Of a DNA stretch of 40,947 bases, positions 16,148 to 23,786 are shown in pieces. The position numbers and the translations under genes were made by a program. Origin of the DNA: a virus; IMG/VR virus record IMGVR_UViG_3300025889_000269, positions 1 through 40,947 of that record; one strand, written 5' to 3'. The stretch's first letter is position 1, and each line of letters opens with the position of its first letter. Below the pieces are notes generated by a model that was not told where the DNA came from, did not search any database, and worked only from the letters and a program-made list of their open reading frames with translations.

Positions 16148-19015
16148 ATGGGTTATACCCTACAAGACCTAGAAGCCGGGATCATCGCCGCCAACGAGCG
16201 CGGAGACGAACAGGCTGTTCGGGCACTGGGCACCGAATACCGCAAACTCCAAACACAGCAGGGTTCGGGTGCGGAGACACAGGCGGAGACCCCACACGCC
16301 GAAGAATTTGCTTCTGTGTCTCCTGAGACACCAGCCGTGTCTCAGCCGCAACAGGAAGTGCTGACCCCGAACGAGGGTTTCCTATCGGAGACCGCCCGTT
16401 TCTTTGGGTTCGACCCGCACACCGACCAGAACGGAGACACTGTTGTCTTGAAAGTTCCCGACGTCAAGAGTGGGGTCGGGGTGCTTGACGCAATCGGTGA
16501 CATCATTCCCGACCCCGGGTTCTCTTTGGTCAAGGGCGCTCGCGATCTGGCTTCCGGTGTCTTGAACCTACCCGGGGACATCAAAGACGCGGTCACTGGG
16601 TCCGAAGGGGCGTGGACTGTAGACCTCCCCGAGTTCCGGGGCGGCACCGCTGAGAACATCGCTTCCGGTGTCTTACAGTACGGTGTCCCCGCCGTCGGGG
16701 GCTACAACCTCGCCGCCCAAGGTCTCAAGGCCGCACTCCCGAACGCTCCCGCGATTGTCCGGGGCCTTGGTGGGCTTCTGGCGGGCGGCGCGACTGACGC
16801 GGCGGTCACAGACACGGAAGACAAGAACCTAACGACCCTCGGAAACGTCATCCCGGGGGCCCCGACGGCTATCCAACCCGAAGACAGCGGTCTCGACAAA
16901 CGCCTCAAAGTCGGCGGCGAAGGTGCCGCCATCGGTGGTGTAGTTGACGGTGCGATGAAAGTCGGCGGCGCAGTTACCCGGCCTTTCTTGCGCGGAGCAT
17001 CTGCCGCGAACATCGAAAATAAACTCGCAAAAGAAATGCAAAATAGTATCATCGTGCGCCCCGGGGAGACCCGAGACGAGGCGATCCAACGTATCACGCA
17101 AAACATCGACGAAAGTGTTGCCCGCTCTGCCGACGACGGTTTCCAACCGACTACTGGCACCGCTACGAACGACCCAATGCTGCTGGCGTTGGAAAAGGAA
17201 GCGTCAACTTCTCCCGAGGCATTGGGTCGAACCCAGCAAAACCGGGCGGCTATTGCAGATACGGTTGAAAACGCGACAAACACGCAGGGGATGGCGTCCC
17301 CTGAGACAAGCATTGATGCGATCCGGGCCAACCGAGACGCAGACATCGCGGCCCGGCAAGCTGACGTGTCCAGCGCACAGCAAGCCGTAGACGCTGCGGA
17401 TGCGGCGAACCTCCAACAGGGGGCTGATCTGGCAGCAAACCGGGGGAACGGCCCCGCCGCGAGCCAGCAACTCGACGACCAGTTGGTTGACCTCAACCGA
17501 GACATGACCAAAACAAAGTCGGACAAATTTGACGCAATCGACCCCAACAACCGCGTCTCTGTCTCGGCGAACAACGCTATGGCCGGTACGATCAACAACT
17601 TGAGACAGACGTTGCCGGGTTCGACGGTCAAGCGGATCGACAAGTACGCCAAAGACGTCTTGGACGACCTGTCTCAGGCGGTCACGTTCCAAGACATGAA
17701 TAACCTTCGCGGCACCCTCAGTGGTGCCATTGAAGAAGCAAAACGCGCTGGTGCCGGTGACGTCGTTCAACACCTGACGACCGTCAAATCCCAGTACGAC
17801 AGTGTTTTGACCCAAATGGCGAACACCCCCGGCTCGAAACAGGCGGGTCGCCGGGCGCAGAAGGCGAAAGATTACTTCGCTGATGAATTTGCCCCGATCC
17901 AACGCGACGGCGTGGGCGGCAAGATGGCGGCAGATATTCGGACGGACCCGGCTCGGTCCAATGCGTCCCAAACCGCCAGAAAATACCTCGGCAGCCCCGA
18001 GGGGTCGGCGCAGTTGGCCGAGACCATTAAGCGCGTCAAAGACCCGAAAGCGGCGAGACAAGCTGTTCGAGACCATGTGTTCTCCGAGATTGCTGCAAGC
18101 GGCGCAGTTCGCGCCGACGGCACGATCAATGTCTCGGCGCTGGAAAAGATCATTGAGACACGGAAATCCGTCCTCAAAGATTTCCCCGATGTCTTGGACG
18201 AACTGAACCGAGTTCGGAACCAAGCCGCCTCTGGGGTCAAAATCTCTGATGATGCGAGACAGGCTCTCGACAACGCCAACAGCAACCTCAAGATGACGGA
18301 AGCGGAACACAAAAACTCCGCCGCCCGGTTGATGCTAGACGGCGCTGACCCAGTTGAAGCGGTCGGCGCGGCATTGAAGGCTCGGAACCCGAAACGGAAG
18401 ATGGCGGAAATCTTGGATGCAGTCGGGGACAACGAACAGGCCCAAGAAGGGGTTAAGACTGCCGCCCGGCAGTGGGTTTTGCGAAACGCCAGAGGTCTTC
18501 GTGAGACAGGCGGAGAGGCGGGCCAAGAGGCGATCTCTATGGCTAAACTCAAGAACGTCATAAAAGACCCCAAGACACGCGAAGCCTTGTTATCTTCCGG
18601 GATAACCGAAACAGAAATGAAAGCCCTCGACGGGGCGTATTCCCGCCTTCAAGAAATGGCCCGGATAGATCAGAAAGTTACCGGGGGGTCCGACACCGCG
18701 ACCATTATCGCGAAATCCTCCGAGAGTGTTAGGATTTTGGCGGCGTCCTACTTTGGGATCGTCAAAGGTCGCGGCGTTTTCCGTATCACAGAACTGCTCC
18801 AAAACATCACGGGGGCCAACCCCAAAGAACTCACAGCCGGGGCGATTGACAACCTCGTCTTGGACCCTGAGTTCGCGAAAATGCTTCTGTTGAAAGACAC
18901 GAACGCCCACCGGGCAAAATTGAAGACGTATTTGCTCAACAACATCCCCGGCATCCAAGGACAAGAGGAAGCCGAGGATGCGAATGTTTCACCCGTGTCC
19001 CGCACGGACGAGTAG
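16148..19015 (+). CDS. Large internal virion / ejection protein, 955 aa
   Basis: The largest gene of the window. The N terminus is a short helical repeat (LQDLEAGIIAANERGDEQAV), followed by a Thr/Glu/Pro-rich linker. A Gly/Ala-rich, partly hydrophobic zone (about 110-285; GVLQYGVPAVGGYNLAAQGL, IVRGLGGLLAGGATDAAV) could enter membranes. A very long helical/coiled-coil zone (about 300-830) follows. By place and architecture it matches the big ejected proteins (T7 gp16, P22 gp16), but I see no transglycosylase catalytic motif, unlike T7 gp16. It starts 2 bp after the preceding gene. Confidence 0.62.
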   Translation: MGYTLQDLEAGIIAANERGDEQAVRALGTEYRKLQTQQGSGAETQAETPHAEEFASVSPETPAVSQPQQEVLTPNEGFLSETARFFGFDPHTDQNGDTVVLKVPDVKSGVGVLDAIGDIIPDPGFSLVKGARDLASGVLNLPGDIKDAVTGSEGAWTVDLPEFRGGTAENIASGVLQYGVPAVGGYNLAAQGLKAALPNAPAIVRGLGGLLAGGATDAAVTDTEDKNLTTLGNVIPGAPTAIQPEDSGLDKRLKVGGEGAAIGGVVDGAMKVGGAVTRPFLRGASAANIENKLAKEMQNSIIVRPGETRDEAIQRITQNIDESVARSADDGFQPTTGTATNDPMLLALEKEASTSPEALGRTQQNRAAIADTVENATNTQGMASPETSIDAIRANRDADIAARQADVSSAQQAVDAADAANLQQGADLAANRGNGPAASQQLDDQLVDLNRDMTKTKSDKFDAIDPNNRVSVSANNAMAGTINNLRQTLPGSTVKRIDKYAKDVLDDLSQAVTFQDMNNLRGTLSGAIEEAKRAGAGDVVQHLTTVKSQYDSVLTQMANTPGSKQAGRRAQKAKDYFADEFAPIQRDGVGGKMAADIRTDPARSNASQTARKYLGSPEGSAQLAETIKRVKDPKAARQAVRDHVFSEIAASGAVRADGTINVSALEKIIETRKSVLKDFPDVLDELNRVRNQAASGVKISDDARQALDNANSNLKMTEAEHKNSAARLMLDGADPVEAVGAALKARNPKRKMAEILDAVGDNEQAQEGVKTAARQWVLRNARGLRETGGEAGQEAISMAKLKNVIKDPKTREALLSSGITETEMKALDGAYSRLQEMARIDQKVTGGSDTATIIAKSSESVRILAASYFGIVKGRGVFRITELLQNITGANPKELTAGAIDNLVLDPEFAKMLLLKDTNAHRAKLKTYLLNNIPGIQGQEEAEDANVSPVSRTDE

Positions 19016-19042
19016 CGCGGCCCTTTTCCCGGGGGACCGCGC
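19015..19042 (+). other. GC-rich hairpin after the large ejection-protein gene
   Basis: GCGCGG (19015-19020, sharing its first base with the stop codon) pairs with CCGCGC (19037-19042), extended inward by CC/GG around one mismatch. No U-run follows. It may stabilise or process the mRNA upstream of the 67-aa gene rather than terminate transcription. Confidence 0.4.
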
Positions 19043-19069
19043 CCCCCGAAAGTGAATGGAGTTCACACA

Positions 19070-19273
19070 ATGACACGCACTAAAGGACATCCCCAGCCGA
19101 ACGTCGGCGTTTACACCGTTGCCACCCTGCCGACCGGCGAAGAAGGCGACGTCGCCTACGCTTCCGACGCTCGGAAAGCTGGCGAAACTGCCACCAACGG
19201 CACCGGCTGTTTGGTTTTCTACGATGGTACTAACTGGATCGCCGTCGATACGGGGGCAACGACCGCCGCTTAA
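19070..19273 (+). CDS. Small structural-type protein, 67 aa
   Basis: ATG 19070 is preferred over the in-frame GTG 19052 because GGAG lies 8 nt upstream. The sequence pattern (YTVATLPTGEEGDVAYASDA, a central Lys-Ala-Gly-Glu, then GTGCLVFYDGTNWIAVDTGA) is the short beta unit found at the C termini of many phage tail-fibre or neck proteins, here as a stand-alone gene. It is framed by a hairpin before and an intrinsic terminator after, so it may be made at high level. It could decorate the tail or head; function unknown. Confidence 0.6.
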   Translation: MTRTKGHPQPNVGVYTVATLPTGEEGDVAYASDARKAGETATNGTGCLVFYDGTNWIAVDTGATTAA

Positions 19274-19280
19274 CTCAGAT

Positions 19281-19318
19281 CAGGGGGAGGGGATTTCTCC
19301 TCCCCCTGCTCCGATTTT
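19281..19318 (+). terminator. Intrinsic terminator after the 67-aa gene
   Basis: CAGGGGGAGG (19281-19290) is perfectly complementary to CCTCCCCCTG (19299-19308), with an 8-base loop, followed by CTCCGATTTT. The stem is 10 bp and GC-rich. It closes the ejection-protein transcription unit. Confidence 0.85.
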
Positions 19319-19347
19319 CAGCACCGAGACACGACGGAGACACGAAC

Positions 19348-20235
19348 ATGGCGACCCAAGACATTGATTACGCCGGAAGACAGGGGCAAAACGCCATCTT
19401 TGGCGACCGGATGGTCGGCCAGAGGTTCCCCGACGTCACGGTGCAGTTCCAATACAACATTTCAAATCGCGACGTTACTACGACTACCTCGGGGACCGGC
19501 GCGGCCTCTCACTCTCAGGGGGTCGCGACCATCTCGACGGGCGCGGGCGTTGGCAAGTGTGAACTCGAAAGCGTAGAGCCTCTGCGGTATCAACCGGGTT
19601 TCGACGGTTACGCGCTGTTCACGGCGGCGTTCTCCGGGGGTACAATCGACGTGGGGCTTGCGGGCACGACTGCTCCGTCGATCCTACAGCCGTCTCAGCC
19701 CGTCCACATGGACGCGACACGTCTCAGTGGGTCGGGCGAAGCCACCGTCAAGACATGTTCTTGGTCTGCCGGGCGTATCGGCGGTGGAACGACCGACACC
19801 TCTGCGCGGCCTTTCGCTGCGGCGAACATTAAATCCGGCATCACCACCGAGACCAACATCATTTCTCTGCAAAACGCCTCGACGTTCCAAGGGTTCACGA
19901 ACCGGATCGTGGTCGAAGGTACGATCTTCTCTTGTGCGTCCGATGGCACGAAAACTGCGACAGTTTACATCAAGCAGGGCGTAACACTGGGCGGGACACC
20001 GTCGTTTAGCGACATCGACGCCACGAACAGCGTCGCCAGCATCGACACCGCCGGGACGACAGTCACCGGGGGGTCAACTGTCTTGGCGATCCCACTGGCG
20101 AAGGTCGATAGCCGTGTCTTGGACATGACGCCCTTTAGGTTCCGGCTCTATCCGGGGCAAACAATGACGTTCTCGGCAGAGAGTTCGTCTGCAACTGAAA
20201 TTGATATTGGTCTGAACTGGCAGGAGTTATTCTGA
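19348..20235 (+). CDS. Beta-rich virion protein, 295 aa
   Basis: ATG 19348 follows ACGGAGACACGAAC. The N-terminal 35 residues (DYAGRQGQNAIFGDRMVGQR) look like an attachment segment. The rest is Thr/Ser/Gly-rich beta with strands such as KTATVYIKQGVTLGG and a final FRFRLYPGQTMTFSAES before an aromatic end. A head-fibre, decoration or tail-spike-adaptor protein is likely. It is co-linear with two further small genes, with a TGATGG overlap to the next. No enzymatic motif and no confident family. Confidence 0.58.
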   Translation: MATQDIDYAGRQGQNAIFGDRMVGQRFPDVTVQFQYNISNRDVTTTTSGTGAASHSQGVATISTGAGVGKCELESVEPLRYQPGFDGYALFTAAFSGGTIDVGLAGTTAPSILQPSQPVHMDATRLSGSGEATVKTCSWSAGRIGGGTTDTSARPFAAANIKSGITTETNIISLQNASTFQGFTNRIVVEGTIFSCASDGTKTATVYIKQGVTLGGTPSFSDIDATNSVASIDTAGTTVTGGSTVLAIPLAKVDSRVLDMTPFRFRLYPGQTMTFSAESSSATEIDIGLNWQELF

Positions 20236-20624
20236 TGGAAAACAACAAGACACCGAGCCTCGGAGACATCCTGTCTCAGTTTGTCGGAAACGGCGGCGTA
20301 CAACAGATGCAAGACCTCTTGTATCGTGGTGGTCCGCCCCAGATGACAAGTGGCCCATACGCGCCGCCACCGGGGGGCCCGCAATATCAGAACGCACAAG
20401 AAATGCGACCCGTTCCGATGCCCATGCCGAACATGCAACCGCCAATCCCACCGGTTCCGATGCCACAAGCACCTGTCCCGGAAATGCGTATGGCCCCGAT
20501 GCCGACGCAAATCGACTTGCAAGAGCAACGTCGTCGTGGGTCGATGCGGGCCCCGCAACCGGGCGGGCAGGGTTTGTTCAGTAATGAAGACGCGATGCAG
20601 CTTTTACGGAAATATGGGGGCTAA
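20235..20624 (+). CDS. Pro/Met/Gln-rich protein, 129 aa
   Basis: Start overlaps the previous stop (TGATGG). The first 35 residues are helical (SLGDILSQFVGNGGVQQMQD). The middle is low-complexity Pro/Met/Gln (PVPMPMPNMQPPIPPVPMP) and surely disordered. The end, EDAMQLLRKYGG, resembles a short helix used as an interaction tag. Such proteins in tail regions are often adaptors. Function unknown. Confidence 0.5.
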   Translation: MENNKTPSLGDILSQFVGNGGVQQMQDLLYRGGPPQMTSGPYAPPPGGPQYQNAQEMRPVPMPMPNMQPPIPPVPMPQAPVPEMRMAPMPTQIDLQEQRRRGSMRAPQPGGQGLFSNEDAMQLLRKYGG

Positions 20625-20654
20625 CAGTGGTGCTGCGGGCTTTAGGGGGTCAAG

Positions 20655-21101
20655 ATGGAGCGAAATAATCGGTTGGCCGACGTTCTTGCGGGCCCCAACG
20701 CCCTCCCTGACGTTCTTCGCAAGCAACTGTACCCGGGGGAGGAGGCTTTCTTCCGAAAAAATCCGAGTGTCTCCGGGATGGCGGCGGAAGACGGGCGGGT
20801 TATTCTCAACCCGTGGGCCCCGGCAGAAGTGAACCAAAACAGCGTGTACGCCAATGAGGTCGCGCGGCTCTACATGCGCGGTATGTTGCCCGGGTATGAA
20901 CAAGTTCGGCCAAATTTCTCCCTGACACCTGACCAACTAAATAAACTGCAAGGGACGACGTATTCGAGCGCCCCGTTACAGGACCAACGGGAGACAATCG
21001 CCGCCCGCATATTTAGTGGCGATCCATCTGCGGGGACGCCGACCGGGGACCAGAAGGCTTTCGTGGACACTCTCCGCGCCCGTCTTCAGTCTCAGCGTTA
21101 G
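20655..21101 (+). CDS. Hypothetical protein of the tail region, 148 aa
   Basis: ATG 20655 has AGGGGG upstream. The sequence looks like a compact helical protein (LADVLAGPNALPDVLRKQLY; SVYANEVARLYMRGMLPGYE) with a NPWAP motif in the middle and a disordered Gly/Thr/Pro stretch before a final helix. It is the last gene of the rightward virion block; the tRNA gene on the opposite strand begins 3 bp later. I recall similar proteins in phage tail regions but cannot assign a role. Confidence 0.5.
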   Translation: MERNNRLADVLAGPNALPDVLRKQLYPGEEAFFRKNPSVSGMAAEDGRVILNPWAPAEVNQNSVYANEVARLYMRGMLPGYEQVRPNFSLTPDQLNKLQGTTYSSAPLQDQRETIAARIFSGDPSAGTPTGDQKAFVDTLRARLQSQR

Positions 21102-21103
21102 AA

Positions 21104-21179
21104 TGGTGCCGCAGGGGAGATTTGAACTCCCGACTTCCCCCTTACCAAGGGGGTACTCTACCCCTGAGTTACTGCGGCA
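21104..21179 (-). tRNA. tRNA-Thr (anticodon GGU)
   Basis: Read on the minus strand, a complete cloverleaf is present. The 7-bp acceptor stem TGCCGCA/TGCGGCA is perfect. The D arm is ACTC-AGGGGTA-GAGT. The anticodon stem CCCCC/GGGGG holds loop TTGGTAA, so the anticodon is GGT (reads ACC and ACU). The T arm is GGGAG-TTCAAAT-CTCCC. CCA is encoded at the 3' end. It stands between the convergent virion block and the lysogeny operon, close to the integrase. It may be a phage tRNA or part of an attachment site. Confidence 0.93.
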
Positions 21180-21360
21180 CAATCTGTTATCTGCTGCGAT
21201 GCGGTACTGTTAGATCGCAAAACCCTTGTGTCTTCAATGTCTTAGCCCCGGTGACGCATTGTTACCAAGAATATGCTCCCGACACACAAGACACAAGGAA
21301 TTGAGCCAGTTCAACACGTTTTGTTATATCCTAAAGTGACAGAACAAGACAAAACGGACA

Positions 21361-21384
21361 GAAAAAGTGCCGTTTTGCGGCACT
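21361..21384 (-). terminator. Intrinsic terminator of the leftward lysogeny operon
   Basis: On the minus strand AGTGCCG pairs with CGGCACT across a 5-base loop and is followed by TTTT. It lies about 30 bp after the stop of the ART-like gene (21414), the end of the repressor-excisionase-integrase operon. Confidence 0.75.
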
Positions 21385-21413
21385 GTTAGGGTGTTTGTGC
21401 AGCAACGCGGCAC

Positions 21414-21953
21414 CTATGCTGCGTCGAGGATTTTGAGCCCGTAGTGCATCCTCTCGACCCCCAATCGGTCGGGTTGCCGGGCTCGTTCGACGAAATACCC
21501 TTTTCCAAAACAGACGAACTCCACCGCGTTACCCGCGTAACGAACTTTCTCCAAGATGGGTTGCGCGGTGCGCCACGGGCCCGACCAAGTCTTGATCTCA
21601 ACGGTCAAGACGCGGTCCAGAGACACGGGCCCCTTGGCGACAAACCAACAGTCTGTATCCAACTGTCCGAGGTTCGCCGCGTAATGCAGCAAAGTCCCTT
21701 TGTGGGCCGGTTCCCACTCCGGGTTTGCGTCGATAGCGGCTTCCCACGGCTCGAACTCGGCGGCATCGAAGCCGATCCGAACCCGGGGGATTTCCTTCTG
21801 GCAACAAGCCGCGACCGTGCGGTCTCCGTTGGGGTTTGACGTCGCCCAAACGTAGTCGCCGGGCCAATCGGCGTTCGCCGGGCTGCCAATCAGGGCCCCC
21901 TCGGCGAAGATATACGGCAGATGGGCGAGAGAAGTGTGGTGATAAACTTTCAT
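21414..21953 (-). CDS. ART-like moron protein, 179 aa (function unproven)
   Basis: Begins YHHTSLAHLPYIFAEGAL, close to the 'YHxT..hLp.I...Gl' opening of ADP-ribosyltransferase-fold enzymes such as DarT and RNA 2'-phosphotransferases. Later it has a Trp-rich centre, and FVCFGKGYFVERARQ near the C terminus supplies possible catalytic Glu/Arg residues. No full ART catalytic set can be confirmed by eye, so the enzymatic role is a guess. It lies one base after the integrase stop in the same direction and before a terminator, a typical place for a lysogenic-conversion or defence gene. No antitoxin is seen. Confidence 0.4.
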   Translation of the reverse strand: MKVYHHTSLAHLPYIFAEGALIGSPANADWPGDYVWATSNPNGDRTVAACCQKEIPRVRIGFDAAEFEPWEAAIDANPEWEPAHKGTLLHYAANLGQLDTDCWFVAKGPVSLDRVLTVEIKTWSGPWRTAQPILEKVRYAGNAVEFVCFGKGYFVERARQPDRLGVERMHYGLKILDAA

Positions 21954-21954
21954 G

Positions 21955-22968
21955 TCAGGCTCTCCTGTTCACGGCGTCGATCAGATAATCGGGCGAATGG
22001 TGTCCGTAGACGCGGGTTACGGTTTCGACGGTGTCTCCCAAGACCCCGGCGACATTCCAAATCGAGACCCCGGCGCGTAACATGAGCGTCGCGGCGGTGT
22101 GGCGCATGACGTGGGGCGTCACCCAATCGAAGCCCGCGCCGTGTCTCCATGTCTCGAACGTCTTCCGAATTGCCCCGGGGTGATCCAAAACGAACTGTGT
22201 TTGGCGTTCACGTTTCGCCCGTTCCAAGACAGGCATCAGGCGGTCGGAAATAGGCACCGGCACCCGGCGCTTTTTACTCACACTCATTGACGAGTCGCGG
22301 AAGTCGATAAGTTTGCCCGTCAGGTCAACGCGATCCCAAGTCAGGCCCTCAATCGCCTTTTTGCGGGCACCTGTGTCGAGCGCAATCGCCACGAAGCGGG
22401 TCAGGCGGGTCAGACGGGGCTCTCCAAGGCTATGCCCATACGCGAGGGCTAAGAACTCGTTTTCTTGTTTCTCGTCCAGCCAGACGTCGCGGGGCTGCCC
22501 AGTGGGGGGTAAATCGACATACGGCACGTCTTTGGGGTCGATCAGCTTGTGTTTGACGCCAAACCCAAAAATGGTTTTCAAGACCGATAAGTCGCGACGT
22601 AGGGAACTGTCTGCCACATTTCGAGACACGCGGAATTTTAAAAAAACGTCAGGGGTGATTTCCCGGGGCGTCATGTCTCCGAAAAAGCCCATGACCACGG
22701 CGGCAGACCGCTGTTGCCCGTCTTTTACGCCCCGAGCCTTGGCGGCGGCCAAATACTGTTCGCCCAAGTCTCGCACCGTCGGGTCGGAGAGCGAACGGGC
22801 TATCTCTTGCTCCTGTTTAATGAACTCAGCGAGGATAAGTTTCGCTTCACCGAGGCTTTTCGTGCCCGTGCTTTGAGTGCGGGAACGGTATGACCCGTCG
22901 GGGCGCTTTTCGGAGTAACGGATTTCAAATCTGCCGCTCCGGTTCTTTGCGAGGGTTGGGTTGAGCAT
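21955..22968 (-). CDS. int: Tyrosine integrase, 337 aa
   Basis: Catalyses attP x attB recombination for lysogeny. N-terminal arm-binding domain with RFEIRYSEKRPDG; core-binding domain at about 62-150; catalytic domain with Arg202 (DTGARKKAIEGL), the Lys beta-hairpin (KKRRVPVP, about 232-240), HVMRHTAATLM (His286, Arg289) and Tyr321 in VYGHHSPDYL. The box-III position usually held by His or Trp (LGH) reads LGD here; variants with other residues there occur in the alphaproteobacterial VYGHH-type integrases. ATG 22968 has GAAAGGAAC upstream. The 5' end is overlapped for 169 nt by the excisionase candidate. Confidence 0.92.
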   Translation of the reverse strand: MLNPTLAKNRSGRFEIRYSEKRPDGSYRSRTQSTGTKSLGEAKLILAEFIKQEQEIARSLSDPTVRDLGEQYLAAAKARGVKDGQQRSAAVVMGFFGDMTPREITPDVFLKFRVSRNVADSSLRRDLSVLKTIFGFGVKHKLIDPKDVPYVDLPPTGQPRDVWLDEKQENEFLALAYGHSLGEPRLTRLTRFVAIALDTGARKKAIEGLTWDRVDLTGKLIDFRDSSMSVSKKRRVPVPISDRLMPVLERAKRERQTQFVLDHPGAIRKTFETWRHGAGFDWVTPHVMRHTAATLMLRAGVSIWNVAGVLGDTVETVTRVYGHHSPDYLIDAVNRRA

Positions 22969-23126
22969 GTCTTGTTCCTTTCGAGTAGGTCGAGCAGATC
23001 GACCAGATTTATCCTAACCGGTCTCCCGGGGTAGTAAGGCAACTGCCCGGCGTATCGCCACCTTTTGATGGTCCGTGTCGAGACCCGGGCAAGGGTCGCG
23101 GCCTCACTTTGCGTTATTAGTATCAT
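22800..23126 (-). CDS. MerR/HTH_17-type DNA-binding protein, excisionase candidate, 108 aa
   Basis: Residues 1-55 form a winged-helix of the excisionase type: TQSEAATLARVSTRTIKRW is the helix-turn-helix and YYPGRPVRINLVDLLDLLE the wing and last helix. The remaining 50 residues are Lys/Arg/Ser-rich and lie entirely over the integrase start region in another frame (169-nt overlap). The start overlaps the end of the repressor by 23 nt. Small HTH proteins beside int usually direct excision. The long tail may be real or just read-through past the functional domain. Confidence 0.7.
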   Translation of the reverse strand: MILITQSEAATLARVSTRTIKRWRYAGQLPYYPGRPVRINLVDLLDLLERNKTCSTQPSQRTGAADLKSVTPKSAPTGHTVPALKARARKASVKRNLSSLSSLNRSKR

Positions 23127-23568
23127 CGTGCGCCGCGATCATCGAAACGATCTTTGACGCCAGAGACAGCGGTAGCAGTTTGTTCACTTGCAGATGCACT
23201 TTGTCTCCGTGCCCCGCGATGGCGGTCAACGCGACCTCTGGGTTCTCCCTGTCGATTGTTGACGCTGCGATCTCGGGGGCCAACTCGTCGGGGTCCACCC
23301 CCAAGGCGTCAGCGATCTTTTGTAGGTTCTTTGGGTCCGGTAAAGACGTGCCTTTCAGATAGACACTTATTCGGTCCCGGTTGCGGGCTACTTCATAGCC
23401 CCTCTTGTCGGTTTTTGTCCCGAAGGCTTTCCGGGCTAGATCGGACTGTGACAGACCGCGCTCGTTCATCATTTCGTATAACCGCCGAGCGAAGCGGTCC
23501 ATTTCCAGTTTCTCGACTTGTGTACGTCCTCCTGTTGGAGCCATTAGGCGCTTTGGTGATTTTGACAT
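23104..23568 (-). CDS. XRE-family repressor (CI-like), 154 aa
   Basis: An HTH_3 domain spans about residues 24-98: FARRLYEMMNERGLSQSDLA is helices 1-2, with the recognition region around DRISVYLKGTSLPDPKNLQK and IADALGVDPDELAP closing the domain. An unusually long loop (GTKTDKRGYEVARN) separates helices 2 and 3. The C terminus lacks a LexA/S24 peptidase domain, so RecA-driven self-cleavage is not expected and induction must work otherwise. It is first in the leftward lysogeny operon and divergent from the early promoter. Confidence 0.78.
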   Translation of the reverse strand: MSKSPKRLMAPTGGRTQVEKLEMDRFARRLYEMMNERGLSQSDLARKAFGTKTDKRGYEVARNRDRISVYLKGTSLPDPKNLQKIADALGVDPDELAPEIAASTIDRENPEVALTAIAGHGDKVHLQVNKLLPLSLASKIVSMIAAHDDTNNAK

Positions 23569-23654
23569 GATGTCTTTCTCTCTGGGTTGAGGGTTTAGAG
23601 CGAACTGCCGCCGCCTCTTATAAAAACAGGTCTCGCTGCCCGATTGCCCACAAG

Positions 23655-23711
23655 ATGTTATATGTTGTCGGCAATGTCAAGCAACAAACCAAACAAAATG
23701 TGATATTACGG
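23655..23711. promoter_or_regulatory. Divergent control region: possible repressor promoter and operators
   Basis: AT-richer DNA between the divergent repressor and Cro-like genes. The minus strand carries TTGACA (in GCTTGACATTGCC, near 23673-23681), a possible -35 element, but no well-spaced -10, so a weak repressor promoter is only suggested. TGTTG...CAACA arms (about 23663-23686) form a loose dyad. Confidence 0.35.
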
Positions 23712-23739
23712 TTGACAGGTCTAACAGATCGTGTATTTA
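23712..23739 (+). promoter_or_regulatory. Early rightward promoter
   Basis: TTGACA (23712-23717), a 16-base spacer and TATTTA (23734-23739) make a sigma70-type promoter directed to the replication operon. Transcription would begin near 23746. GAC-AG-GTC with flanking TT/AA (around 23713-23725) overlaps the -35 element and could be a repressor operator. Confidence 0.75.
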
Positions 23740-23786
23740 AGGTGTTGTGAATGACGCACGACAAAGCCAAACACAAGGAACTTAGA

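Noticed and set aside
16702-18573. Leftward frames of 316, 368 and 233 codons opposite the ejection protein
   Set aside because: They overlap each other and a 955-codon plus-strand gene; Ser/Arg/Val-rich shadow translation without motifs.
16148-19015. Lytic transglycosylase domain as in T7 gp16
   Set aside because: I looked for the E-S-x-[FW]-x-P type motif with downstream GLMQ and found none.
22968-22990. Later integrase start to avoid the 169-nt overlap with the excisionase frame
   Set aside because: The ATG at 22968 has a good GAAAGGAAC ribosome site and the first residues match the arm-binding domain, so shortening the integrase is not justified.
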